NCBI GenBank assembly: GCA_001929475.1
Contig: LXFE01000693.1
Span: forward strand, 1-15,951
DNA from: Neolecta irregularis DAH-3
Taxonomy: Eukaryota > Ascomycota > Neolectomycetes > Neolectales > Neolectaceae
DNA length: 15,951 nt
Reading direction: 5' to 3'
The notes under the pieces were generated by a model, which was not told the origin of the DNA, searched no databases, and saw only the letters and a program-made list of their open reading frames with translations. The position numbers were made by a program, and so were the translations under genes. Below, piece after piece: positions 1 to 10,181 of this stretch; positions within the stretch are counted from its first letter, which is position 1; each line of letters starts with the position of its first letter.

Positions 1-382
1 TTCGTCCTAAACTTCTTCAATGAGAACTGACCGGAGGACTTTATGTATTGCTTTCTTGATTGTTGCATTGCAACATTGTAAATGTTGCTTCATTCTGACA
101 GAAGGTGAATTTTGCAAAACAGCTGATGAGATTGCTCAATGATATTGTAGTGTACCAAGTGAACTAGGATATACAAGCTGCTATGCGTCTACTAAAATTG
201 TAAAATATGAAAAAATTGATGACCCGCCATCAATAACCAAACACCTGAACCAAGTACAGTCCATAGATAGACCTGCGAGAAAAAAAAACACAATGCACCA
301 AGCCCCAGATCCTCATTATGCCAAACCAGCTGAAAGTAATCACGAAAAAAGGAAAAAAATAATACCAGCAGATTTGGACAAC
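1..382. other. 3' flank of ATG2, no gene seen
   Basis: This AT-rich stretch lies downstream of the ATG2 stop codon, since that gene runs on the minus strand. It holds a run of nine A residues near position 280 and several T/A-rich tracts that could include the ATG2 polyadenylation region. I see no open frame of useful length, RNA gene or repeat here. Confidence 0.5.
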
Positions 383-3300
383 TTATTTTGACTTATATTT
401 CTAAACAATGTCAGCTTCCCATACATTGTAGCACACACGTCCGAAACTCGTTTCCTTTGCGTTGGATCAATTTGGTTTGACACACCCATTAGGGTCTTTC
501 CAACTGCTTCAGAAGCGCCTATAACGGGACGGATAAGAATTGGAGGAATAGCTTTAAGAAGAACTTCAGCTGCACCCACTGCACTTCCTCTCTTGGCGAT
601 TTCCTTGGGAACAGCTTTCATGGCATCTCTTGCAGAAGCGAGATTTTTCGAAAACTGTTTATAACCCTGTTGTATACCTAGCAAAGTCAACTAGCACAAC
701 AAGATGAAATACCAGAAGCAACGTTTTTCGGCTGGTCTGCATACTGACTAATTGCTCGTTGGTCGCCCGTAACACTTCTGGATCGAGAACTAAGGAGTTC
801 TTCTGTATTCTCAAGAACACCCTTGGTTCCAATGGCAAGCTTAGTACCAAATCTGGCGCCTTCAATAGCTGTGCTTTTGGCAAAAGTCGAGAACCCCTTT
901 TGAATGCTTCTTACTACACGACCATCTTTCCTATATTCTTTAACAGGAACCATAATGAGGTTTTTGACGCCATCACCTAGTCTGACAACTTCGCGCACGC
1001 ATGAAATCCCACCAAGGACGCCAGGTAGTTGCTCTCTTTGAATAATTGGCATCCAGAAGTTGTTAAGTTGTTGGCCAAGCCGCTCAAACCCCGAAACCCC
1101 TCGAAACACAACACGATCCATAGTCATCTCCGATTCCTCGAGAATGACAAAATTCATGAATTCTGTTGTCTTCCCGGATTTTAGACCAATGTAATCAACT
1201 TTTCTTGGTTTGTAATCTAATTTGACTGGAATAGACGCAATCTCGAAGTATTCTGAATATTAGAGTTGCTATTGAATGCAAGTTTACGAATAAAGGGAGG
1301 TTCTCCAACAGGTTGATTTTCACTTTCCGTGCCTTCAAATGTGAAAAATCTAGCGAAGAAGTCCAAAGCATCTTGATCAACGTGAAACCTTAACGGGGCG
1401 ACATCGGCCTTCATCCACAATTCGGAAGCGGACAGCCCTTCGACTGGTTTGACGACCTTGACAAGGAAATCCAACATGTCAATGCTCCCTGCATGAGATC
1501 TCATTGTGGTTAAAAATTTGTTCCAAGTTGAAGTTGGAATCTCATCGTACACATCAACGTTCTGAATAGTAAGATGTAATGAATTTTGAAAATGCTGGCT
1601 TGACGACGAAAGAACCATGAAGTCGGTTGAAACCCCTTTCGCATGGATTCCAATCTTCCGCTTCGAAGATCGAGTCAGCCTGAGTTGCTTCTCCCGCATC
1701 ACTTGAGTTTTTCGAGATTTCACCGTTTCTTCCTCTGAATCACTTTCATCGCAGAGACCCCGATTGATTGCTTCTCGAAGTCGTCGACGATCCTGGCCTT
1801 TTGGAATAGAGATCATAATACTCTTGAAAAGTAATTCGCCTGTTTGTTCATGTTCACTGCCATCTTCATGAAAGTTTAATTCTTCACTATTAGAGTCACT
1901 GGACTTGAATTTATTATTCTCAGCCATCCATGCTGACCTATTTTCAATTTTGTCCACAGCAGATGTGATTTTATCTCTAGTAGATTTCCAATCGTAGCCA
2001 TCATGCAAGTCCCAGATCAAGTTCGACTTTCTAACACGAATAAATACCGGAAAATTCGCATCCCTAAGAGTGAGAAACTACTCAGAGAGGTCACGAACTT
2101 AACGGAAATCTCGGTGACAATATTTTGATCGAGCATATGACTACGCGTCATCCCAAACGTGGTGTCCTCTTCTAATGGGATAACATTTTCTTCGAAAGTC
2201 GCAAGAAGTGCAGTTGGATGAGGCTTCAAGACTGTACAATCAGCACGAGTGCCGAGAATGTCAAAGATACCCTTATCAAACTCCCCATTCTCCCCAAAGT
2301 AGCTATCGGTAAGGTTACCATCCTGGCTTCCATCGTCAATGGGAACCGGAATAACCATTGTCTCTGTAGGCCTGAACGTCGATTCTTCGAGGCCTTCAAA
2401 TATATTGACACTTTTTTCCAGAGATACGCGGTATCTTCTATACATTAGTGATAATCCATGGAGAAACAAAAATACTCCTTAGTTTCGTCAGCAGCCTGTG
2501 TTAACAACCCGGCCAAGCTGATGAGAGTAGCCATACTATCCGCACAACTCTCCAGTTTGATTAATTGTGCTGAGATTTCCATATCAAAGTTGCCCTTTTT
2601 CATTCTGATCTGACTATTCATATCTTTGATATATCCCATAGAAACATAACCAGATCGTTTGGCCCACTCTATAGGTCCTCTGGAGAATCGACATTCCTCA
2701 GAAGAAATAAGAGTCTCGACATCGTTAATGAGGAAGACCGAGGCTTTTTCAAGGTTAAAATCGAGGGTGATATCAACGATCTTGGCCTTGGCGAAATCCA
2801 CCAGGACGACTGCTTGAGCAGGGATACGTAAAGGGGTCAGTGATAGTCCACAATTTTCGAGTTCAATAGTCAATTCAGTTGGTGCTACAGATAGTTTGTC
2901 GCTACTTGAGGTTTTTGTAACGGAAGGTGAATTATCTGGAAACTCGACACCCGTGAGCAGTGTATCGAAAAAAGATTTGTCGGGATGATAATTCATTCTA
3001 ATATTCCGCAAGAGAATATCAACATTCCGTCTTTGAAACCGCATTTGACCAAGAACATGGTTCGATATCTAAAGCGTCAGGGAAAATGCTTAATAGAGTC
3101 AAGCGCACTCTTGGAACTAGCTGCTCAACAAGAGGATGCCCATTCCGGCACATTTCCAACTCGGAGAAGACTAAATGACAAGCATCATACTTCCAGATCC
3201 CACTAGTGGCAAAGAAATCAACCTGGCCTACGCTCGCAGTTATATGTTCATCATCACCCAAAATTAATTGGATAGACAAGTCAACACAACCACTTATAGT

Positions 3301-5049
3301 GATAGGAGTTGAGCCTTCTTTCGTAGTCCTCATTTCGCTTAATCCATCTTTCCATTTTCGGGTGAATTCAGCAAATTGAACGATTTTTTCCCGATCAAGG
3401 GCAACGTCAATTTTAGCGTCAACTTTGACATCGAAAGCAGAGCTTTCCCGACTTTCTTCCTGAAGTTGTAGCATAGTGGTCGGAGTGGGTCTCAAATAGT
3501 CAACTTCATCAATGTCGTAATGTCGATAAACTTTTGTACTCCCTGATATATGCAGTATACCCGGAATTTCAATAGAATCGTAATCAATTGTCGTGATATC
3601 ATCCCGCAGTTGAATATCTAATCCAACTATTTCTAGCGAAAACGAGTCCAGAATCCGTACTGCTGGTATCCCAATAGATCCACGAAACACTGGCTTCGAG
3701 GGTGGTGTATCATCTCCATCGTCATCGTTGTTGGAATCATCATATGCTTGCGGTGGTATAACTGAAGGCAAAGAAAAGAGAAAATATAAATCTTCCGGTT
3801 GTGGAGTAAGAGTGACCGGACCAATCGACAATTTTAGGTCCCGATGTTCTGTAGTTATGAGGATCTCCAGATTCAACTTACTAATTTCAACTAGCGAGGT
3901 GTGTAAAGTGGACAAAGCTATCCTTTCGGTTTCAAGGGTGTATTCCATACGCGATGACGTTGAAGACAAGGTAAAGGTGGCAGATGCAACTGTAAGATGA
4001 TAGGGCGAGTCGAGCCATTGAGTGCGACCTGGGGAGACATGTACTTTTGTTGTGCCAATCTTTACACTAATCATCGAGTCCTTAAACTCCTTGGATGTTG
4101 GAGATTTTTGGAATGATAATTCTCGGAAAAGGTTGAGTAACATTGCGAAATCTTCCGTTCCGATAGACGCCTCGATATCTGGAACAACTATTTCAACAGA
4201 ATCTCCGAAAGTAACAGTGATTTTGTCTTCAATATCAAATATCTTGCGTGTAGGCATTAAAGAATCTTCAATTGCAGACATGTATACGCTCTGCATCAAG
4301 CCTTGTGCCTCGGCGTGACTGAATAGCATACTTTGCATCAACTCTCTCGGCGGGGCTTCTGAAGCTGAGCTTGCCCGTGAAGATGGAAGAGAAGGTTGAG
4401 GAGCGGTTGGAGTTATGCATGCTTCGAGGCCTTTGATGATAAATTTATGGCTCGTGTAAGAGGCTTCTTTGATGTCGAACTGTACGTTCGAGTAGGCTAT
4501 CGAAAGACCTGATATAGAGACTTGTAATTTAGATGAGAAAAACTCTTTCAAACGATCCATTAAAGCCGTCTGCAAAGTGGGCCCGTCTAAATCAAAGGAC
4601 TCAAGCTGTGGTTCCATTCCTAACTCGGTCGAGTATAATAAAGGGTCTTGTTCAGAAAGATCTGAAAGGAAGCTTTGAGCGATTGACATACTTTCCACAG
4701 GATGCGATTTCTCTAAAACAATATTTATCCCTGATATCGAAAGAGAGATTCCCGAAGACAAAATATTCGACCACGGGATTGATATGTTAATATTCTCAAC
4801 CTTTGCGCTTCGGATTTTAACTGGTAGTTCAGCGATAAGTTCATTAATAGCCTATATTTATCAATAATGACGATTCAATCAACTATATACAGCAGCATTG
4901 AGTAGTATATTGCACAGATCCAACCGACCATTGGTTACTTGAAGGTCGATGTTGTGATCAGGGATCGACTGGACAAACCTTCCGAGACACTGCTTCAATG
5001 CAAACAGCAGCAGGCGGTTCGTTACTTTTGCAGTAATATACGAGGCCAT
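383..5049 (-). CDS. ATG2: Autophagy-related protein 2 (Atg2), lipid-transfer protein, 8 exons
   Basis: Atg2 is the rod-shaped bridge that moves phospholipid from the ER to the growing phagophore, working with Atg9 and Atg18. Exons (minus strand): 5049-4891, 4851-3109, 3068-2476, 2437-2099, 2063-1288, 1252-713, 677-439, 400-383; total 4407 nt, 1468 aa. Introns are 39, 40, 38, 35, 35, 35 and 38 nt, all GT-AG. The N-terminus (about residues 1-110) is chorein-like: a helical start, then ELPVKIRSAKVENINISIPW. The ATG2 CAD-type segment is near residues 944-970 (FPVFIRVRKSNLIWDLHDGY). The ATG_C domain runs from about 1205 to the end (VKLDYKPRKVDY, NNFWMPIIQREQLPGVLGG). The ATG at 5049 has A at -3 and G at +4. 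The frame stays open upstream, so a different first exon cannot be excluded. The length is at the short end for fungal Atg2 (yeast 1592 aa). The last coding exon is only 18 nt. Family assignment is firm; the low-complexity middle is less certain in detail. Confidence 0.93.
401..438 (-). other. 38-nt last intron of ATG2 before an 18-nt terminal exon
   Basis: Splicing donor GTGTGT to acceptor TTTAG, with CTGAC as a likely branch site, turns the C-terminus into SDKYKSK and a stop at 383-385. Many Atg2 proteins end in a similar Lys-rich stretch after the conserved C-terminal region. If unspliced, the frame instead reads on to a stop at 340-342 with an unrelated tail. Confidence 0.75.
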
Positions 5050-5852
5050 GCTTATGAATGCTGATATTGAGGAGTCGACGACGGGGGCAACATGACGAGA
5101 ACCCGTTTGGTTCGGTGGTAGGATGACCCTCACAACCATGACCTGATCATACAGCTCCACTCCCTATATGAATGACGGAAACATCGTACGATTTTTCTCA
5201 TTCAGGAATATTAGACATTATTATATGTATTGTATTACATAAATCATTTGATCTTTTTCGTGAATGGCCTGGTATACTGAACAAGTCTTAGCATTTGCAT
5301 ACAGTAGGATAGCTCGATATCTTCATTTCCGCCAGTATGATGTTCTTTGGGTTGAGCGCACAATTTCAGTGATAGTCTGGATGTTTCAGGCTTACTAACT
5401 TTGAAAGTAAAAATTGTCAACACTTTTAATCCTTGATTACTGTTTTTTGTTGATTCATTTCTTCTCGGAAGCCCGGCAGAGTCGGGATCTTTGCCCTAAA
5501 GCCCAACATGCCCTGAAGATAAAGTGTTAGAATTATCTCAATCTTGTACTACAGTAACTTAACCAGATGTTACCGTTTCATGAGTAGAGATTGATGCAAG
5601 ATAGATAATATGACTGCAAAGTCAGCTGGAAAAATTGAAGAGCAGTAAAAAGTATTTCCAAGCTGTTGTTTTATCTACTAATGCAGACAATGGCAAAAGC
5701 AGCGGGAACTATGCCTGCGAGAGAGGATTAAGACAGTGATACAGATAGGTGACAAGAAGTATAATATGAACCATATTTTTATATGAAATTGCCAGTGTTT
5801 ATTTCTTCGATTTGAGCCTAGAGAATTAATATATTGGAAGTTTCTCGGGTGT
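5050..5852. other. Intergenic spacer: ATG2 upstream region and PHB2 3' flank
   Basis: About 800 nt lie between the ATG2 start (higher coordinates are upstream) and the PHB2 stop. The ATG2 reading frame stays open to 5160 but no family similarity is visible there. I found no RNA gene or convincing promoter element. A short CCCG...CGGG inverted pair near 5473-5487 has only a four-base stem. Confidence 0.5.
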
Positions 5853-6852
5853 TTACTTTTCGGCTTCGGCAACGTTTAGCAAGAGCGCATTTGCATCTAA
5901 GAAAACTCTATTCTGTCCAGACGCAATGGTTGCGGCATTTTCTCTAGCCTGTTTTCATTAAACGCTTGTTCAGGGAAGATATAGTACAGTTTCGAGTTCT
6001 CTCAACTGTACAACACCGGGATTATTTTTCAGTGCAATCCCAATGAGTTCTGCACTCTGAGCTTCACCCTGTGCCCGGACAATCATCCCTTGTTTTTCTT
6101 GGCGAGCTCTGTCAACAACGAAAGCAGCTCTTTGAGCATCTTGCTGAGCAATTTGTTTAGCTTCAACAGCCTGAGTGAACTCGGGACTGAACTGAACATG
6201 GGTCAGACTGACATCATCGAGAAGAATGTTAAAGACGGATGCGCGCTGCATCAGTTGTTCGCGGACTAATCTACTGACTTTCTCTCGCTGGGTGATAAGT
6301 TGGGAAGCATTAAATTGAGCCACGACAGATTTGAGAACCTCGTTGACAATACTTGGAAGGACTCTCTCATCGTAATCAAGCCCCAGTGTTCTGTATATTT
6401 GAGGCAGAGCATTCATATTCGGCTTATGAAGAACTCGGCAGGTGATATTGACCATCTGTAAATCTGAGCTTTGAGCATGGTCTGAAAATGGCTGCTAACC
6501 CTTTGTCCCAGTAAGACTGGCCACATTTCTAGGTTTTGCGCGGACATTGTAGATTACAGGAGTTTCCAGCCAGGGCATTTTAAGGTGTGTTCCTTCGGGA
6601 TAGGTACGCTCCTTTACGCCAGAAAGTCTCGAATACATAACAGCGCGGTGTCCACCCTCGACTACACATTTAGGGAATTTTCAGATCTTAGAAAAATAAA
6701 CCATTAAAAAGACATGAATTGAATCCGTAAGCTGCCAAACCCAGCGAAATCAATCCACCGGCACCAGAAATCATAGCCAAAGGCGACCGCTTGGAACCTC
6801 TAGAGCCGCCACTCGGGAAAAGCTGTTGCATTCTTTGGAAAGGGTCGGACAT
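5853..6852 (-). CDS. PHB2: Prohibitin-2, mitochondrial inner-membrane scaffold subunit, 4 exons
   Basis: Prohibitin-2 assembles with prohibitin-1 into large rings in the mitochondrial inner membrane, which chaperone membrane proteins and organise cristae. Exons: 6852-6702, 6661-6500, 6463-5988, 5948-5853; total 885 nt, 294 aa. Introns are 40, 36 and 39 nt, and each junction restores a family motif ([37 protein letters not shown]). Residues about 27-49 form the N-terminal membrane anchor. The SPFH/prohibitin domain follows ([40 protein letters not shown]), then the Ala/Gln-rich coiled coil ([20 protein letters not shown]) and a short tail with LDANALLLN. These stretches are nearly the same as in yeast Phb2, which separates it from Phb1. 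The ATG at 6852 has G at -3. The open frame extends to 6912 but only from a non-ATG codon. The gene lies downstream of, and on the same strand as, the small candidate at 7002-7408. Confidence 0.97.
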
Positions 6853-7001
6853 CGCAAACAGATGTTTTTGTGGCGGGAGGGAAATTTCTGTCCAACTTTT
6901 CTCGGCCACCAAATGGGCAATGCGTTAAATACATTGGGGGACAAGTTCATAAGGACGCTATTTTCTGTAGTAATTTTACTCTTCTGGAATATATATTTGT
7001 G

Positions 7002-7408
7002 TCAAATACTATTTCTAGCAGTTGGATCCGAAACCCTAAATTTATGACCTTTGAATAACTGAAATTCAAAGTCTAGTATGACAATAGAGGCTGTATTATT
7101 CTAGCATATGCCATCACCCCGTTCATCCCAAGAATATTTTTCAACAAGGTCGTAGAAAAAAATAGCTCTGTGACTAATGAAGACGATATTCCATCGATCA
7201 GTAAAACCTCGCAAATCTTGATGAGTAGTATCACCTTCGCTGCCCTCAGTGAAATCAACAAATCGTAACCATAAGGAGTTGCTTATGTGTCCCAATGCAC
7301 TGATGAGGTTTTCATTATTGTGTTGAATCCGGACCGATTGTCTATGTTAAATGAGCATGGTGCTTTTTGAAATGCTGCTCTTTAGACTGTTCACATTGGA
7401 ATTCTCAT
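7002..7408 (-). CDS. Possible small three-exon gene, unknown function
   Basis: A continuous frame of about 70 codons (7341-7118) can be joined to an upstream ATG and a downstream exon by two GT-AG introns that both keep frame. Exons: 7408-7395, 7341-7118, 7090-7002; introns 53 and 27 nt; 108 aa. The start has A at -3. The product includes FTDRWNIVFISHRAIFFYDL and, after the second intron, IVILDFEFQLFKG. The alternation of aromatic and aliphatic residues resembles the strands of a PH-like domain, but I do not recognise the family. A 27-nt intron is shorter than any intron in the firm genes here and weakens the model. It could instead be a fragment of a larger decayed gene, or chance open frame. 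It sits about 150 nt upstream of PHB2 on the same strand. Confidence 0.3.
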
Positions 7409-8148
7409 TATCTAACTCTGGCCGCTTGTGTAGAAAGCTGGAGACGGGAAGTATCTGGGAGGGAGAGGGGTTTACCGAAATTTAATCAGTGTGATAAGAG
7501 AAGCCTTCGATCAGAATCTTCTCCGGCTCACAAGTGCATCAATATCAAGTTCTACCAATAGTGATGGCCTGAATTTGATATCTTCCGATCATTCTGCTCC
7601 TGAGCTTAGTGTTTAAGCTCAGATGCAAGTCATCGCCTCCACTAATATGTTGGTCAACTTCGATCGGATGAAAAATCATCTAGCCGTTCTGTGCATCGAA
7701 AATGGGCTGCAGGGGCAGGAATTAGAAAAGAGCTATTCCACAACATCTCTTGGCTACTAAGCTGAAAAGAACAGGATATGGAAATATGGCGAATACAAAA
7801 GCAAAGACAGGACAAGCCAACAGAATCACTCTTTCACGAAGCCAGAATTTTCAACGGTATTCAGAGTGAAAACTGACATAAGTTGCTTCTGAGCTTTCAA
7901 AATCAAATACGATTTGTGGATAGGTTGCGGTGCACATGGATCTGATTGGTTCAGGAGTTCACGAATGCAGGACAAGGTAATGAACTCGGCTCCTTTTCAT
8001 TTTCTAGGGAGGAAAGATATGTCAAACTTATCTCAAGATATAATCGAACCCCCTTTGTAAAGTTATTCAAGGCATATCAAGTGAAACATGCCATAATCGG
8101 GTTTGAAGAATGCTTTTAACTGAAGATCATTGTTCTATACCAGCTGCT

Positions 8149-8185
8149 TTAAACCGCTCGTTAAACCGCGTGGCAGCGCGTGGCA
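8149..8185. repeat. Two adjacent short direct repeats upstream of the F-box gene
   Basis: TTAAACCGC occurs at 8149-8157 and again at 8161-8169 (12-nt step). It is followed by GCGTGGCA at 8168-8175 and 8178-8185 (10-nt step). The cluster is GC-rich against its surroundings and lies about 170-205 nt before the F-box start codon, so it could be a doubled transcription-factor site. Confidence 0.5.
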
Positions 8186-8294
8186 TGGAAGAACAATAAA
8201 TCCCAAACGAGAGTATTGTCTACAAGGTTCCAACCTTTTTGGTAAGACGTCAAACAACAATTCATCTCAGGGGACGATCGTTATTGAAACACTA

Positions 8295-8306
8295 ATGTCA
8301 ATTTGA
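8295..8306 (+). promoter_or_regulatory. Minimal upstream ORF before the F-box start
   Basis: ATG TCA ATT TGA (Met-Ser-Ile-stop) ends 47 nt before the F-box ATG at 8354. If the transcript starts upstream of it, such a uORF would be expected to lower initiation at the main start. The transcription start is not known, so this is inference. Confidence 0.35.
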
Positions 8307-8353
8307 GTAATAAATATCTCCACTGTCTTCATCACAATTTTCCTTCATCGCCA

Positions 8354-9307
8354 ATGGCATCTATTGTTTTGTTTATTCCGGAGCTCCTTGATCGAATCCT
8401 TCTGTTCGTACACGATGAGCAGTTTCCTCAAAACATCTTCCATTTCTGCGGAGTAAATCGACGATTTAGAGCAGTCGGACTACAACATGACTTTTGGAAT
8501 AGCATCAATTACTGTGCATGGACAATGAAAGATGTTGAAACTCCAAAAAATGCTTTCGAAATGATTCGAGCGATGCTTTCGAGACTCATCCAGGTTTCAT
8601 CAGTGGTCATACAAAAGGAGCTCCTTCAAACTCAAGAAGATTGGGAGTTTTGGGCCAGTATTCTGCGCCGGTGTCCTCGCCTAGATAGCCTGGAGATCTG
8701 CCTGGGATTTACGGAACCTCTTCGTATTCAGTGGAACATGCGGATGCTTATTGAGACAGTGATCATCGATGCCGAAGACTTCAATATCGCAAGTTGTGGA
8801 ATATTTCGACTTCTGAACTCGATCGCTTGTCGTACAAAGGTTATTCATGTGCCAACTTGTGCGGGGCCGGAAGAAACCATAGCCTTCGACTGTCTCTTTT
8901 CTGGCAGCCAAGAGAGCCTTCTTCTTGATGGGACAGCCTCGAATTCTATGACGGATCTCTTCATGAGCATTGATCATGACAGCGCTAGTCGATTAGCCGA
9001 ACCGATCACTGGACTTCACGTTGCTGCAACAGTTGACGATTGTTGGGATGATATGCCCATCTTTCCAAACGTGCGAAATGTAAAGATTGAGATGACCCAA
9101 GATCATGATTCCGTTGAACGAGTATGTGTAATGGTCGCAAAATGTCCAAATATCAAGATGCTCAGCGTTGTCGTAGTGAAATCGGGGTCGGGTGATTCGG
9201 TGGATATTATTGAGGAGATTTTTATGGACGATGTACTGAACGAGTTGCAAATGTCCAAACCGTCACTTGGTATTATTTATGAAAAACAGAATTTGAGCGT
9301 TTATTGA
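8354..9307 (+). CDS. F-box-like protein, probable SCF ubiquitin-ligase substrate adaptor
   Basis: This intronless frame encodes 317 aa. The N-terminal segment, residues about 6-50, fits the F-box pattern: a Pro-Glu-Leu-Leu start (FIPELLDRILLFV), a middle CGVNRRFRAVGL and an aromatic end (FWNSINY). F-box proteins bind Skp1 through this segment and present substrates to Cul1-based SCF ubiquitin ligases. The remainder has irregular leucine-rich-repeat-like stretches, such as CPRLDSLEI, FPNVRNVKIEM and CPNIKMLSVVVV. That layout is common in large lineage-specific fungal F-box families. The frame is open upstream to 8303 but only from a TTG, so the first ATG at 8354 is chosen; its context is weak at -3 but has G at +4. 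Being intronless sets it apart from its intron-rich neighbours. The substrate cannot be guessed, and the F-box call rests on pattern only. Confidence 0.6.
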   Translation: MASIVLFIPELLDRILLFVHDEQFPQNIFHFCGVNRRFRAVGLQHDFWNSINYCAWTMKDVETPKNAFEMIRAMLSRLIQVSSVVIQKELLQTQEDWEFWASILRRCPRLDSLEICLGFTEPLRIQWNMRMLIETVIIDAEDFNIASCGIFRLLNSIACRTKVIHVPTCAGPEETIAFDCLFSGSQESLLLDGTASNSMTDLFMSIDHDSASRLAEPITGLHVAATVDDCWDDMPIFPNVRNVKIEMTQDHDSVERVCVMVAKCPNIKMLSVVVVKSGSGDSVDIIEEIFMDDVLNELQMSKPSLGIIYEKQNLSVY

Positions 9308-9412
9308 TGATTATGCTTATAGAATCGAGTTGAGAGCATTGGAAAGAAGTCCTGATGTATAAATGGGAATTAGGGAATATTCTGTTTGATGGTTGCAAAT
9401 ACAAATTTACTG

Positions 9413-9838
9413 TTACCAGCCATATCTCGACAATTCAAAGTCAGTTATGTGAAAGACCCAAATTCTTTCCTTATCCCACGAGGTCTTGCGCATATGGGTT
9501 GGTATCTTGGCGAAAATTTCATCCTCTTCAGCGCCAAATATTCCGTTGTGGGAAAATCCTCCTATAGTCGGATAGATTAGGCAATTCATTAAGAAATGGT
9601 TGGGATCGGAAGCTGCTATGACATTGACTGATTTGTCAGACAAAACATTTGCGACACACTCGAATCGGATTCTTCCGTGCCCTTGACTATTCGACTCCCA
9701 TCCGTCGTCTTATCATGAAGCTGGTTTCTGAAAAGACTTTGAGAATTAGCAACGAGCGAAGTGGTTGCAATGATGTGCCGTTCAAAATTTAGAGCGGTAG
9801 CCTGTAAAGGCAATTATCGCTTTCTCACCACGAGCCAT
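9413..9838 (-). pseudogene. Unresolved open frames, possible gene relic
   Basis: Two minus-strand frames (about 9813-9660 and 9615-9413) join in frame across a possible 44-nt GT-AG intron (9616-9659) that contains CTGAC, giving about 118 codons. The first exon has no ATG: its frame runs back to a stop just before 9813. A nearby ATG at 9838 is in a different frame and no GT-AG intron of the right length links it. The product, which includes FSHNGIFGAEEDEIF, matches no family I know. An overlapping plus-strand ATG frame (9389-9580, 63 codons) is equally possible. I treat the stretch as a relic or chance frame rather than a working gene. Confidence 0.2.
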
Positions 9839-10181
9839 AGTCTAACCGAAATTAAATATATTTATTATATTAGCTCTAAATGAATGCCACCGTTTAATAA
9901 TCATTCGAACTTTTCCAGTTTTTCATATCACATAGTTCACGAGAAGAATGCTGTACAGTCTAATAAAGTAAAAATTGCAGGAAATATCTATGCACAGAGG
10001 AAGCTTCTGCTTTGGAATCTTTCATCTGGGGCCTAAGGGGTTCAATGCATTAGTCCGCAATGCAATGTTATTCAATAAGTCAACATGAATATCACAATCG
10101 CTATATTGACTCAGTATCGAGACCTCTGATATAAATACAGTCCCACGTTACCCTCCTCCCTCTTTCTCAAACTTGAAATGA
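9839..10181. other. AT-rich spacer, 3' flank of the secreted-protein gene
   Basis: This non-coding stretch includes one of the most AT-rich parts of the window: by hand count only 14 of 60 bases are G or C at 9841-9900. A pyrimidine-rich run lies at about 10149-10170, close to the stop of the secreted-protein gene. I see no gene. Confidence 0.5.

Larger units (their letters stand above)
7409..8353. other. Non-coding spacer upstream of the F-box gene
   Basis: About 940 nt hold no convincing gene. On the minus strand a 44-codon ATG frame lies at about 7682-7548, with no recognisable product. Short direct repeats are at 8149-8185 and a four-codon uORF at 8295-8306. The rest shows stop codons in all frames at ordinary density and no RNA gene that I can recognise. 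Confidence 0.45.

Noticed and set aside
2064-2103. 40-nt alternative for ATG2 intron 4 (donor GTTAAG)
   Set aside because: It puts exon 5 in a frame with a stop within a few codons. The 35-nt choice restores VKDANFPVFIRVRKSNLIWD.
5471-5490. CCCG...CGGG inverted pair, considered as part of a tRNA or hairpin RNA
   Set aside because: The stem is only four bases, and there is no B-box-like GGTTCGANTCC or cloverleaf. No tRNA was found elsewhere in the window either.
6853-6912. N-terminal extension of PHB2
   Set aside because: The frame is open but starts only from TTG. The ATG at 6852 has a good context and fits the family length.
8303-8353. N-terminal extension of the F-box protein
   Set aside because: There is no ATG in frame, only a TTG, so the first ATG at 8354 is used.
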